39,892 nt of DNA, from NCBI GenBank assembly GCA_964592255.1, contig CAZQCI010000006.1, forward strand, positions 1 through 39,892, written 5' to 3'. The translations under genes were made by a program, and so were the position numbers. The notes beneath the pieces were generated by a model. It saw nothing but the letters and a program-made list of their open reading frames with translations. It was not told the DNA's origin and ran no database searches. Position 1 is the first letter of the stretch. Each line of letters opens with the position of its first letter. Shown one piece after another: positions 14,041-22,275 of the stretch. The DNA comes from CAZQCI01 sp964592255. Lineage in GTDB: Bacteria; UBA10199; SBBF01.

Positions 14041-14514
14041 TTAAGTTCTCCAAAAAAAGGAAATGTAGAACATTACACCGGCTTGAATGGCTGCGACCAA
14101 GTCGTCCCCCACAACGCCTGAACCTCCAGGAACTTTCTTTTGTACCCAATTGGCAGGAAATACTTTAAGCATATCGAAAATTCTAAAAAACACAAAACCA
14201 AGCACAAGTCCAAGCCACGAATAAGGTATAAAAAGATAAGTTACAAGTTGCCCGGCGACTTCGTCGATTACAATTTTTTGGCAATCTTTTTCTCCGAAAA
14301 TTTTTTCTGCAAAATGTGCTATGAAAATGGCAAATAGCGTCAGGCTTAAGGTGAAAAAGTAGTACCAGGCATGCGGGAGCCCGATATAATGAAAGCTGTA
14401 ATAAATCCAAACACCCCACAAACTTCCTATTGTGCCTGGCATGAGGGGCGAATAACCAACACCTAAACCTGTGGCGAATAATTTGATAAAAAACCTAATG
14501 ACCGCTTTCAGCAT
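14041..14514 (-). CDS. pgpA: Phosphatidylglycerophosphatase A
   Basis: This inner-membrane enzyme dephosphorylates phosphatidylglycerol phosphate to phosphatidylglycerol. The family motifs are all present: GVGYSPLMPGTIGSLWGV near the N terminus, IVIDEVAGQ, FFRIFDMLKVFPANWVQ and the C-terminal GVVGDDLVAA. About four hydrophobic segments span the 157 residues, the usual length. It is on the minus strand, downstream of the Ser/Thr-rich protein gene with a 29-base gap, so the two might be co-transcribed, although no functional link is evident. Confidence 0.94.
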   Translation of the reverse strand: MLKAVIRFFIKLFATGLGVGYSPLMPGTIGSLWGVWIYYSFHYIGLPHAWYYFFTLSLTLFAIFIAHFAEKIFGEKDCQKIVIDEVAGQLVTYLFIPYSWLGLVLGFVFFRIFDMLKVFPANWVQKKVPGGSGVVGDDLVAAIQAGVMFYISFFWRT

Positions 14515-14543
14515 GAATGATGTGGATAGCTCTTAAGAGAGGC

Positions 14544-16295
14544 TTAAGCAACAAAAACGTTGGCACTTGTTTGGGAAGGATAATAATCGCTATCGGATAA
14601 GTCGATGTCTTCGGGAATAATTTCTTCATCTTGGGCTAATTCAAAAGCCGCAGCGGCAATTTGTTCCGTTGTGGAATCGCGGCCTTCTTGTCCCATGCCA
14701 CCTTCTCCTTGGCTGCCACGGTCGCTGACACCGTTTAAGGGCTTATCAAGGCTAGCTGCCACTTCACGAGAAGTTTTTGATTCGGAAACAAGATTTCCGT
14801 TATTGCCAGCCATGACTCCTGATGCAAAAGCTTGAGCCGGAAGAATGACAGGGTTAGCTGCCGAAGGAACTATATTTCCATTGTTTTGAGCTGTTGTGAC
14901 AATTGAAGCGGAAACAGATTGTTCCGCAACTGAGTTTGGACCCGTGTTGTTAATATTTAAAACCGTTGAGTCAGAACCGGTATCAGTTTCATGAGACGAG
15001 TTATCTGTTAAAGCTGAAGCGTTTTCAGTGGAGGTGCCTTGAGCTTGTTGATGTTGGCCATCAGTACCATTTGTGGCTACTGAGGTCAGTTTGGCTTCTC
15101 CCTGAGCGCTAAGCGATGATGTTTGTCCTGTATTTGTTGAAGACTCAACGGAGCCTTCTAAATTTTGGTGAGCCCCACCTTGCACTAGCTCTGTTCCTGC
15201 ATTGGCTACAAGGATTGAAGAATTTGAAGTTGTTTCTGAAGCCTTATCAGTTGTTAAAAAATTTCCTGACACATCGGATGAAGTAACTGTGGTGCCGGTG
15301 CTTGTTGTATTTGCTGTACTTCCCGATGTTGTGGCCAAAAGTGTGTTTGTTGTTGTTGCTGTGGCTGGCTCAGATGAAGATTGTTGAGTTACGGAAGTTG
15401 TTCTTGTGGTTGACGATGTTGAGCTTGTTGCGCCAACGGTTGTGCTGGCCATTAAATTGGCGACAGAGCCTGTATCCGTTATTTCCGTTTCTGTGGAGCC
15501 GGGTTCATATGAGTTGCTGTACCAAATGCTGGTTGGGAGGTTAAAGATAGAACTGGTACCGGTTAATTCTGTTGTTGGGGTGGATCCAGTAGATCCTTGT
15601 TGAGGAGCAACTTCAGTTGCAGCTACTTCGGGAGAAGGTGCGGGTGCTGCTGTTCGCGCATTTGTCGTTGTTGCAGTAGCTATAGCGGTTTTGGTTTCTT
15701 GAGCATTTGGAATAATTTCTGGAATTGCAGCTAAAGTCGTTTGTTGTGGATCTGCTGTAGTGGGTGCTAGGTATTGAGATAACGAGGCTACAAGTTGGTC
15801 CCCGGCTTCCTCTCCCATCACAGCTTTGGCCACCGTGGCAATATCTTCGGCATGCTCTGCTAAAACTTTTTTGGCGGCATCTTCTAATTCAGCCACGCCT
15901 TGTTGTGTGTCTTCTGGTAAAAGTTTTTTAGCCCCTTCGTAAAGGGCTGCTGCTGCTTGAGCCGTATCTTTATGGGCTTCGATGTTAGAATCAACAATGG
16001 CGGCAGCTAAATCTTGTGCGGCTTTTGTTGGGTCTTTCTTTATATCATCAAGAGAGTGTTTATCGTAGAATTTTACAATAGCGGCGGTTGTTGGAAATTC
16101 TTTTTCAAGAGCTTTCGTTGCTTCATCAACATACTGATTGGCTATGTTAGTGTACTCATCAGCCGTTTGAGATACTTCCTCCGAATTAGGCAAACCAATC
16201 TTGGGAGCATACTCATCGTAAGTGCTAACAAGACTGTCTTTAGCATCGTCGTAGAGGGAGCTGAGCCAACTTTTATTTTCCGTCGGTGAAGTCAT
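14544..16295 (-). CDS. Large Ser/Thr/Ala-rich protein with amphipathic helical N terminus
   Basis: I do not recognise this 583-residue protein. Residues 1-190 are predicted by eye to be helical and charged, with Ala-rich stretches (AAQDLAAAIVDSN, AEDIATVAKAVMG) reminiscent of LEA or apolipoprotein-like helices. Residues 200-560 are low-complexity Ser, Thr, Ala, Asn and Gly, with runs such as TSSTSSTTRTTSVTQQSSS. The C terminus is acidic (EDIDLSDSDYYPS). There is no signal peptide, lipobox or transmembrane segment, and no cysteine that I can see. A secreted or surface-associated adhesin-like protein using a non-Sec route, or a cytoplasmic disordered protein, are both possible. There is no clear ribosome binding site before the ATG. 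Confidence 0.75.
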   Translation of the reverse strand: MTSPTENKSWLSSLYDDAKDSLVSTYDEYAPKIGLPNSEEVSQTADEYTNIANQYVDEATKALEKEFPTTAAIVKFYDKHSLDDIKKDPTKAAQDLAAAIVDSNIEAHKDTAQAAAALYEGAKKLLPEDTQQGVAELEDAAKKVLAEHAEDIATVAKAVMGEEAGDQLVASLSQYLAPTTADPQQTTLAAIPEIIPNAQETKTAIATATTTNARTAAPAPSPEVAATEVAPQQGSTGSTPTTELTGTSSIFNLPTSIWYSNSYEPGSTETEITDTGSVANLMASTTVGATSSTSSTTRTTSVTQQSSSEPATATTTNTLLATTSGSTANTTSTGTTVTSSDVSGNFLTTDKASETTSNSSILVANAGTELVQGGAHQNLEGSVESSTNTGQTSSLSAQGEAKLTSVATNGTDGQHQQAQGTSTENASALTDNSSHETDTGSDSTVLNINNTGPNSVAEQSVSASIVTTAQNNGNIVPSAANPVILPAQAFASGVMAGNNGNLVSESKTSREVAASLDKPLNGVSDRGSQGEGGMGQEGRDSTTEQIAAAAFELAQDEEIIPEDIDLSDSDYYPSQTSANVFVA

Positions 16296-16424
16296 AAAAA
16301 ATAAACAAAACGCACACGTCCAATTGAATTATCGTCAGATTTGACAAAAAGTTGCCAGTAAATTCTTAAAAAAATGTATTTTTTACAGGATAAAAAGGAA
16401 ATTTACTAACTATGCGATTACACT

Positions 16425-16470
16425 TAACTTTTAAAAAATTAATAGAAAAGAGTTAATAATAACCCTTTTC
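16425..16470 (-). terminator. Rho-independent terminator after the TSP3 lipoprotein gene
   Basis: On the minus strand, GAAAAGGGTTA (from 16470) pairs with TAACTCTTTTC (to 16445) through 11 base pairs including one G-U, with a four-base loop. A T-rich stretch containing six consecutive T follows. It lies just past the stop codon of the lipoprotein gene and upstream of the Ser/Thr-rich gene. Confidence 0.75.
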
Positions 16471-16477
16471 ATATTAT

Positions 16478-17482
16478 TTAGGGTCTGGGTAAATGTCCCC
16501 CACCGCTTGGAAAAGTACTCGGATCGAAAGTACCTGGTGTCCAGCCGCTACCGCCAAAACATTCTGGGTAACCATCACCGTTAAAATCCATAATTCCACA
16601 ACCCAAACTAGCATTATCGGTGCTGTTCACTGTAATAACGCAGGTTTCTGAGCATTCTTTATCATCAGGAATATCATCACCGTCCGTATCGTAATAGCAC
16701 CCATTCCATGAAGAGGTATCGGTATTACTTACAGCTAAAGTAGAATCTTCTGCTTGATCCGGACATTCATCGGTTCCATCCGAGATGGCAGTGCCATCAG
16801 GGTATGCATTGTCTGTGACCGTATCACCATCGCGGTCGGAATCGCAGGCGTCCCCACAGGCTTGGGATCCATCAAAAGTGGCAGAACTGCAATCGCCATC
16901 CGTATCTTTTTGATCCGAATCGCTGACTTCGGGGCAAACATCGGCTGATAAGGCAATGCCGTCACCATCGCTGTCGTCATCGCACGTGTCGCCGGTACCA
17001 TCACTATCGGCATCTGCTTGGTCGTAATTATAATCTGTAGGGCAATTATCCGAACTATCTATAGTGCAATCACCATCGGTATCTGTTCCTGTAGCGCAAT
17101 CGCATGTATCACCAATACCGTCACCATCACCATCGGCTTGATCGGAATTACTGGTGCCGATGCAATTATCACAAGACACTCCGGCAGCAGTATATTCCGC
17201 GTAGGTTAAGACATCATTTTCATCGGTATCATAAGAAAGGCAGGAAAGGTCAGCATGGCCATCATCATCGGAATCACATGTACTTAAAACAACGGTGTCG
17301 GTAGCATCGTTAGGGCCATGGTCGCAAGAGTCCATTAATCCATCACCATCGGTATCTGTTTTAACCGATTCGCCACATTCTAGTCCGGTGCAAGCAGCCG
17401 TATTGCCGCCAGATCCACCTCCACCACTACAGGCCAAAAGAGTTAAAATAAAAACCATGAATAAAGGACGTAAGAATCTCAT
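16478..17482 (-). CDS. Lipoprotein with thrombospondin type-3 calcium-binding repeats
   Basis: Starting at the ATG at 17482 (a TTG 9 bases upstream is less likely), the protein opens with MRFLRPLFMVFILTLLAC, a signal peptide with lipobox LLAC (Cys18), followed by a Gly-rich spacer. The rest is a chain of Asp-rich repeats of the form DxDGDGxxDxxDxCP...DQxDxDxDGxGDxCD, the thrombospondin type-3/OmpA-like calcium-binding repeat, with paired cysteines that can form disulfides in the periplasm or outside. No OmpA peptidoglycan-binding domain follows. A surface-exposed calcium-dependent structural or adhesive role is likely. The coding DNA is correspondingly repetitive (many atc-acc-atc-like triplets on the plus strand). 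Confidence 0.85.
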   Translation of the reverse strand: MRFLRPLFMVFILTLLACSGGGGSGGNTAACTGLECGESVKTDTDGDGLMDSCDHGPNDATDTVVLSTCDSDDDGHADLSCLSYDTDENDVLTYAEYTAAGVSCDNCIGTSNSDQADGDGDGIGDTCDCATGTDTDGDCTIDSSDNCPTDYNYDQADADSDGTGDTCDDDSDGDGIALSADVCPEVSDSDQKDTDGDCSSATFDGSQACGDACDSDRDGDTVTDNAYPDGTAISDGTDECPDQAEDSTLAVSNTDTSSWNGCYYDTDGDDIPDDKECSETCVITVNSTDNASLGCGIMDFNGDGYPECFGGSGWTPGTFDPSTFPSGGGHLPRP

Positions 17483-17708
17483 ACTTTCCAATGTAGCAAA
17501 CTTAATGCCAAACCGTTTAAATTATAACTATTTGAATTTATTAAAAATTTATTTTCTATTTCAGAAAAAGGGAGGTTCTTTATCTCCATAAAAAGATCAA
17601 AATGAGAAAAAACTCCCCAGAATGGATTTGTAAAAAGAGATGGAGGTTGACGCCCTTTTTTTCAAGAAGTAAGAAAGGACAAACTTCAAGTAGCGAGTCC
17701 TTTTGATT

Positions 17709-18179
17709 ATGATGTCCCTTATTTTAAACACAAAAGTTGGTTCTGTTCGTGTGGAATCGAGTGAAAAAGGAATTTCGCATATTTCTTTTACTCAAGAAAA
17801 AAAGTCTCGATCTTTGCCACATCCTTTTTTGAAAAAAGCGTCTATCTGGTTGGAATCTTTTTTTGAAGGTGATCCATCGCCTTTTCCTTGGGATCTTTTA
17901 GATCTCTCTCAGGCTACCGATTTTGAGCGTCGGGTATGGAAGACGTTATGGAAAATTCCTTTTGGTGAAACTCGCAGTTATAAAGATATTGCCCGCTCTA
18001 TTAATTGTCCTCGTGGTTTTCGTGCTGTAGGAAATGCCAATGGCAGAAATCCAGTTCCTATTATCATTCCTTGTCATCGCGTGATTGCCCATGACGGAAG
18101 TTTGGGTGGTTATTCTTGCGGATTAAATTTTAAGAAAAAACTGTTAACTCATGAAGGGGTCGATTTTCGTGAGCACTGA
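17709..18179 (+). CDS. ogt: Methylated-DNA--[protein]-cysteine S-methyltransferase
   Basis: This suicide DNA-repair protein moves the methyl group from O6-methylguanine to its own cysteine. The active site PCHRV contains the acceptor, about Cys122. The preceding winged-helix core FERRVWKTLWKIPFGETRSYKDIA and the RAVGNANGRNPVPIIIPCHR block are canonical. The protein has about 156 residues and no Ada transcription-factor domain. Two adjacent ATGs (17709 and 17712) are possible starts and no strong ribosome binding site is seen. The 3' end overlaps tadA. The 226 bases upstream contain no gene; a TTGACG near 17647 with a weak TAAGAA 17 bases on could be its promoter. Confidence 0.94.
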   Translation: MMSLILNTKVGSVRVESSEKGISHISFTQEKKSRSLPHPFLKKASIWLESFFEGDPSPFPWDLLDLSQATDFERRVWKTLWKIPFGETRSYKDIARSINCPRGFRAVGNANGRNPVPIIIPCHRVIAHDGSLGGYSCGLNFKKKLLTHEGVDFREH

Positions 18180-18714
18180 TGCCCAGTGGATGCAGCACGC
18201 CTTGGATTTGGCGCGCGTGGCTTTTAAAGCAGGTGAGGTGCCGATAGGGGCTCTTATTGTCAAAAATGATGAGGTGCTGGCTGAAGCTTATAATGTTCGA
18301 CAGGGTTCCAAAAACCCTCTCGACCATGCCGAAATTCGAGCTCTTAAAGAAGCGGCCGAAAAAATAGGTGATTGGCGGCTTACAGGATGTACTCTCTACG
18401 TCACGTTGGAGCCTTGTCCCATGTGTTTGGGAGCGTTGTTTCAAGCTCGCATTGACCGTTTAGTTTTTGGATGTGCGGATCCTAAAAGAAAAGAAAATGA
18501 AATTTTTCCTACACTTCTTTCACAACCATCTGTTTTGAACTTCAACAATCACAACCTTGCCGTTACGAGTGGCGTGCTTGCGGAAAACTGCTCTCAAATT
18601 CTTAAGGATTTTTTTAAGATGAATCGCGAAAAAACACATGATGAAAAATCGGAGATCTCGGAGATTATTGTATCATCACAAGGGGGTTCTTGTGGATTTC
18701 CGGATGAGTTTTAA
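18169..18714 (+). CDS. tadA: tRNA-specific adenosine deaminase (TadA)
   Basis: TadA deaminates A34 of tRNA(Arg) to inosine, allowing wobble decoding. The zinc and proton-shuttle motif DHAEIRAL gives His53 and Glu55, and PCPMCLGAL gives Cys83 and Cys86. I choose the GTG at 18169 because AAGGGG (18155-18160) lies 8-9 bases upstream. The ATG at 18151 has no ribosome binding site and would deepen the overlap with ogt. After the deaminase core there is a charged 30-residue tail (MNREKTHDEKSEISEII...) not typical of the family. The gene ends 1 base from the convergent antitoxin gene. Confidence 0.93.
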   Translation: MSTDAQWMQHALDLARVAFKAGEVPIGALIVKNDEVLAEAYNVRQGSKNPLDHAEIRALKEAAEKIGDWRLTGCTLYVTLEPCPMCLGALFQARIDRLVFGCADPKRKENEIFPTLLSQPSVLNFNNHNLAVTSGVLAENCSQILKDFFKMNREKTHDEKSEISEIIVSSQGGSCGFPDEF

Positions 18715-18715
18715 A

Positions 18716-19003
18716 TTATTTTTTCAGACCTAATCTTTTTTCCATTTCTTCCAGAGGGATGTAGTCTTTTATATCCGTATTTTTTTCCCGTTCCAAAGCC
18801 ATGTGACCCAAAACAGTGTCTTCAATTTCATCTAACAATTTTTCCATTTTTTCGTATTCTGCAATGGGAACAATAACCGCAACGGGTTTTTGTCTTTTAC
18901 CCAAAAAAACTTTGGAACTTTTGGCTAGCTTTAAAACTTTATCGAGCTGAGTTCTAAGTTCCGATACGCCTACTAATGTGGATGGTTGATTGAAATGATA
19001 CAT
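18716..19003 (-). CDS. Phd/YefM-family antitoxin-like protein
   Basis: This 95-residue protein has the Phd/YefM pattern: a short N-terminal strand, then VGVSELRTQLDKVLKLAKSSKVFLGKRQKPVAVIVPIAEYEKMEKLLDEIED. That region is the DNA-binding half, followed by a charged, probably disordered toxin-binding tail. A RelE-like toxin gene lies divergently at 19124, not downstream as is normal. The shared 120-base AT-rich intergenic region would let this protein control both genes. Whether it neutralises that toxin is inference from proximity. Confidence 0.82.
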   Translation of the reverse strand: MYHFNQPSTLVGVSELRTQLDKVLKLAKSSKVFLGKRQKPVAVIVPIAEYEKMEKLLDEIEDTVLGHMALEREKNTDIKDYIPLEEMEKRLGLKK

Positions 19004-19123
19004 AATGCGTCACTTGTAACACAAAGTATCATAAAATAGCAACTGAAATACTATTTCATTTATTATTATATTTACAAAATGATAAGGTTCAATTAGTTAA
19101 CTTGTTAATATAATGGAGAAAAT

Positions 19124-19426
19124 ATGTGGCAAATTATCATCGATCCTCTTGTTGAAAAAGAAGATTTTAAAAATATACCGCTAGAAGATCAAAGACTAAT
19201 TCTTAGGACTCTTCGCAAGAAATTATCTCTTTCTCCCGATAATTTTGGTAAGCCATTAGCCAAAGAATTAAAAGGCTATCGGTGTTTACGCGTTGCGGAT
19301 TATCGGGTCATTTACCGAATTCTCCATCAACAAGTTATTGTGAAAGTAGTCAAAATTGGTGCTCGACGTGATGATGAAGTTTATGAAGAAATGTTAAAAA
19401 GATTACCATATTTGCCTGAATTATAA
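19124..19426 (+). CDS. RelE/ParE-family toxin-like protein
   Basis: This compact basic 100-residue protein has the RelE/ParE pattern: MWQIIIDPLVEKEDFKNIP, then LAKELKGYRCLRVADYRVIYRI, then VVKIGARRDDEVYEEML. RelE members cleave mRNA on the ribosome, while ParE members poison gyrase; the sequence alone does not choose. GGAG at 19115-19118 is 5 bases before the ATG. The putative antitoxin is divergent. hemN begins only 5 bases after the toxin stop, so read-through from this gene may feed the heme operon. Confidence 0.85.
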   Translation: MWQIIIDPLVEKEDFKNIPLEDQRLILRTLRKKLSLSPDNFGKPLAKELKGYRCLRVADYRVIYRILHQQVIVKVVKIGARRDDEVYEEMLKRLPYLPEL

Positions 19427-19431
19427 GATTT

Positions 19432-20814
19432 ATGTCCACCCGTTTCTACAAACTGCTGCAAAAATACGACGTGCCGGCGCCGCGGTATACTAGCTATCCA
19501 ACGGTATTGGCTTGGACGGAGGACGTTGGTGAAGTGGATTATGCGCAAGCCCTTAGTTCTGTAACCCTTGATTCTTGCCACCTCTCTCTTTATTTCCATC
19601 TGCCGTTTTGTGAAAACTTATGTCATTTTTGTGGTTGCATGCAGGTGATCACTAAAGATCATTCTCGTTCACGCGAATATGTAGATCAATTGCTTAAAGA
19701 AATTGATTACGTCATTTCTTTTCTTCCATCCAAGACCCGTAAGGTTGGGCAAATTCATTTTGGAGGCGGCACGCCTAATTTTTTACATCCCGATGAGTTG
19801 ACGGAAATTATGCAAAAAATCTGGGAGAATTTTGAAGTATTACCCGATGCTGAAATAGCCATTGAAATGCATCCGCGCACTTCTACAAAAAAGTTTTGCA
19901 CTAATCTCAAAACATTACAGTTTAATCGTATTTCACTGGGGGTTCAGGATTTAGACCCAAAAGTTCAAAAGCTGATTAACCGAAATCAAACCTACGAGAT
20001 GACCAAGGGCATGTTAGATACTTTGCGTTCCTTGGGTTTTGAAGATTTCAATATTGACCTCGTCTATGGACTTCCCGGACAGACGATGGAAGGTTGGACT
20101 CAAACACTACAGCAAGTGATTGGTTTTAAGCCTAATCGTCTAGCGGTTTATAGCTATGCTCATGTTCCTTGGGTAAGACCCGTCCAGCGTACATTTGCCG
20201 ATGCTGACCTTCCAGATCCCGCTACAAAGTTGAAATTGTTTCAACAGGCCTACACTACTTTTATTTCAAACCATTATCGCCATATTGGCATCGATCATTT
20301 TGCTCTTGAATCTGACGAATTGTGCCGTGCCTTGGATGAAAAAACGATTCATCGTAATTTTATGGGTTATTCTACTAGGGCTGATAATCATCAAATTGGT
20401 TTTGGAGTTAGTGCTATTTCTTATGTGAACGGGAACTATTTTCAGAATCAAAAAGATTTAAAAAAATATTATGAAAAAATCCGCAGTGGCTCTTTGGCTA
20501 CACTCCGAGGTTTTATTCTCAATCAAGATGACCGTATGAGGCGTGATTTGATTACCCAAATCATGTGTCATGGTTTTCTAGATCTTTCAGTTTTTGAGAA
20601 AAAGTGGAACATTGATTTTTGGAAATTTTTTTCTCAAGAAAAAGAGCAATTATCTCCTTTTGTTGCGGATGACCTTTTGGAATTGTCTTCAAAAATTTTT
20701 CGTGCCAAGAATGAAGGCACTTTATTTTTAAGAAACATGGCGATGGTTTTTGATGCCCATCATGCTGTTATTAAAGCCAAGGCTAAAACACCGGCTTTTT
20801 CTCGGTCTGTTTAA
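19432..20814 (+). CDS. hemN: Oxygen-independent coproporphyrinogen III dehydrogenase (HemN)
   Basis: This radical SAM enzyme decarboxylates coproporphyrinogen III to protoporphyrinogen IX without oxygen. Cys60-x3-Cys64-x2-Cys67 binds the [4Fe-4S] cluster, and the next Cys69 in HFCGC is the extra cysteine found in true HemN rather than the HemW/RSAD1 paralogues. The N-terminal APRYTSYPT and GGGTPNFL further support HemN. The 460-residue length is typical. It heads a tight operon with hemJ (2-base gap), hemH and a phospholipase D gene. An anaerobic or microaerobic heme route is implied. Confidence 0.95.
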   Translation: MSTRFYKLLQKYDVPAPRYTSYPTVLAWTEDVGEVDYAQALSSVTLDSCHLSLYFHLPFCENLCHFCGCMQVITKDHSRSREYVDQLLKEIDYVISFLPSKTRKVGQIHFGGGTPNFLHPDELTEIMQKIWENFEVLPDAEIAIEMHPRTSTKKFCTNLKTLQFNRISLGVQDLDPKVQKLINRNQTYEMTKGMLDTLRSLGFEDFNIDLVYGLPGQTMEGWTQTLQQVIGFKPNRLAVYSYAHVPWVRPVQRTFADADLPDPATKLKLFQQAYTTFISNHYRHIGIDHFALESDELCRALDEKTIHRNFMGYSTRADNHQIGFGVSAISYVNGNYFQNQKDLKKYYEKIRSGSLATLRGFILNQDDRMRRDLITQIMCHGFLDLSVFEKKWNIDFWKFFSQEKEQLSPFVADDLLELSSKIFRAKNEGTLFLRNMAMVFDAHHAVIKAKAKTPAFSRSV

Positions 20815-20816
20815 TT

Positions 20817-21245
20817 ATGATGTATCTTACATTTAAATCGCTTCATATCATTTTCATGGTCGCTTGGTTTGCCGAGCTATTTTATATCTTTCGTTTGTTT
20901 GTCTACCATACCAAGCACCAAGCAAATCCGGAGCTTTGCAAAGTGTTTGAGATTATGGAGCATAAACTGATTTATTTTATTGGCCATCCCGCAATGCTTT
21001 TCACGATTATTTTTGGCATTACAATGATTTTTAAAAACCCGTCTCTATGGCAAGAAAAATGGTTGCACGCCAAGCTTGGATTGGTTGTTTTATTGATGGG
21101 TTATCAATTTTTCTCCGGTTTTGTCCGACGCAAAATGGCAAAGAGAGATTTTTTTCTTTCGGAAAAAGCATGCCGCATTATTAACGAAGTTCCAGCGTTA
21201 TTATTGATCGCTATCGTTTTTTTAGTGATGTTAAAGCCGTTTTGA
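20817..21245 (+). CDS. hemJ: Protoporphyrinogen IX oxidase, HemJ family
   Basis: HemJ is an integral membrane protein that oxidises protoporphyrinogen IX to protoporphyrin IX. The 142-residue sequence shows the family opening LTFKSLHIIFMVAWFAELFYIFRLFVYH with conserved His10, a second block HKLIYFIGHPAMLFTIIFG, then KWLHAKLGLVVLLMGYQFF with Lys86. Four transmembrane segments are visible. Its position between hemN and hemH fits the missing step exactly. Two adjacent ATGs (20817 and 20820) are possible starts. Older databases call this family UPF0093 or CopD-like. Confidence 0.94.
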   Translation: MMYLTFKSLHIIFMVAWFAELFYIFRLFVYHTKHQANPELCKVFEIMEHKLIYFIGHPAMLFTIIFGITMIFKNPSLWQEKWLHAKLGLVVLLMGYQFFSGFVRRKMAKRDFFLSEKACRIINEVPALLLIAIVFLVMLKPF

Positions 21246-21264
21246 GACATGAGCTATTTTTATT

Positions 21265-22275
21265 ATGATTGGTATTTTGCTTATCAACCTTGGAACTCCC
21301 GATGCGCCTACTACTTCAGCGGTACGGAAATATTTGCGCGAATTTTTGTCCGACCCTCAAGTTATTGATATTCATCCTTTGATGAGATGGATGTTGGTGA
21401 ATTTTATTATTAGTCCTTTTCGTTCACCCAAGTCGGCCGCACTTTACGAAAAAATCTGGACCAGGGAAGGTTCCCCTTTATTAGTACACACCCGAAATTT
21501 AACGGAAGAAGTGGGGAAAAAATTAGGATCTAATTATCGCGTTGCTTTTGGCATGCGTTACGGTCAGCCTTCCATTCGGCAAGGTTTGGAATCTTTAATT
21601 CAAGCGGGAGTCTCCTCAATTAAAGTATTGCCACTCTATCCTCAATTTGCCCTGTCTTCCACGCAGTCAACCATTGATCATTTGCGCTCTCTTCTGCCGC
21701 AGCTTAAAGATCCTCCAGCACTCGAAATTCTACCGCCGTTTTACAATCATCCAGCTTATATCGATTCTTTTTTTCAACAAGGAGTTAAGGTCATTAAAGG
21801 CTCTCCTGTGGATCATATTCTTTTCAGTTTTCATGGCTTGCCTGAACATCAAGTCAAAAAAACTGATTCCACGGGTCAACATTGTTTTCAAAAAGAAAAT
21901 TGTTGTGACGTTATCACTGATGCCAACAACAAATGTTATCGGGCGCAATGTTTTGCTACAGCCCGCGCGATTGCAAAAAAAATGCAGCTTAAAGAAGAGG
22001 ATTATACGATTTGCTTTCAATCTCGCTTGGGTCGCAGGCCCTGGATTAGGCCTTATACAGATGAGGTGATTTTAGAACTTCCAAAAAAAGGAATTAAGAA
22101 TGTTGCCGTTTTTTGTCCGGCTTTTGTAGCCGATTGTTTAGAAACATTAGAAGAAATTGCTCTGCGTAGTAAAGATCTTTTTATTAGCGCTGGTGGTAAA
22201 GAGTTAAAATTAATTCCTTCCCTTAACGCGGAACCTATCTGGGTGGAAGGGCTTTCTCAAATTCTGTCTTCATGA
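21265..22275 (+). CDS. hemH: Ferrochelatase with a cysteine-rich insert
   Basis: Ferrochelatase inserts Fe(II) into protoporphyrin IX. The opening IGILLINLGTPDAP, FGMRYGQPSI, LPLYPQFA and the catalytic His190 in FSFHGLPEHQ are standard, and the C-terminal acidic metal path TLEEI is present. Between His190 and the usual QC block there is an unusual group of cysteines: Cys207, Cys213, Cys214, Cys224 and Cys229. Some bacterial ferrochelatases, including those of mycobacteria, Caulobacter and Myxococcus, bind a [2Fe-2S] cluster through cysteines in an internal segment, so this protein probably does too. Its last 4 bases overlap the next gene's start. Confidence 0.95.
   Translation: MIGILLINLGTPDAPTTSAVRKYLREFLSDPQVIDIHPLMRWMLVNFIISPFRSPKSAALYEKIWTREGSPLLVHTRNLTEEVGKKLGSNYRVAFGMRYGQPSIRQGLESLIQAGVSSIKVLPLYPQFALSSTQSTIDHLRSLLPQLKDPPALEILPPFYNHPAYIDSFFQQGVKVIKGSPVDHILFSFHGLPEHQVKKTDSTGQHCFQKENCCDVITDANNKCYRAQCFATARAIAKKMQLKEEDYTICFQSRLGRRPWIRPYTDEVILELPKKGIKNVAVFCPAFVADCLETLEEIALRSKDLFISAGGKELKLIPSLNAEPIWVEGLSQILSS

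Noticed and set aside
19109..19114. Perfect TATAAT as a -10 box for the RelE-like toxin
   Set aside because: It lies 9 bases before the start codon and overlaps the GGAG ribosome binding site, and no matching -35 is found 16-18 bases upstream. It is probably coincidental.
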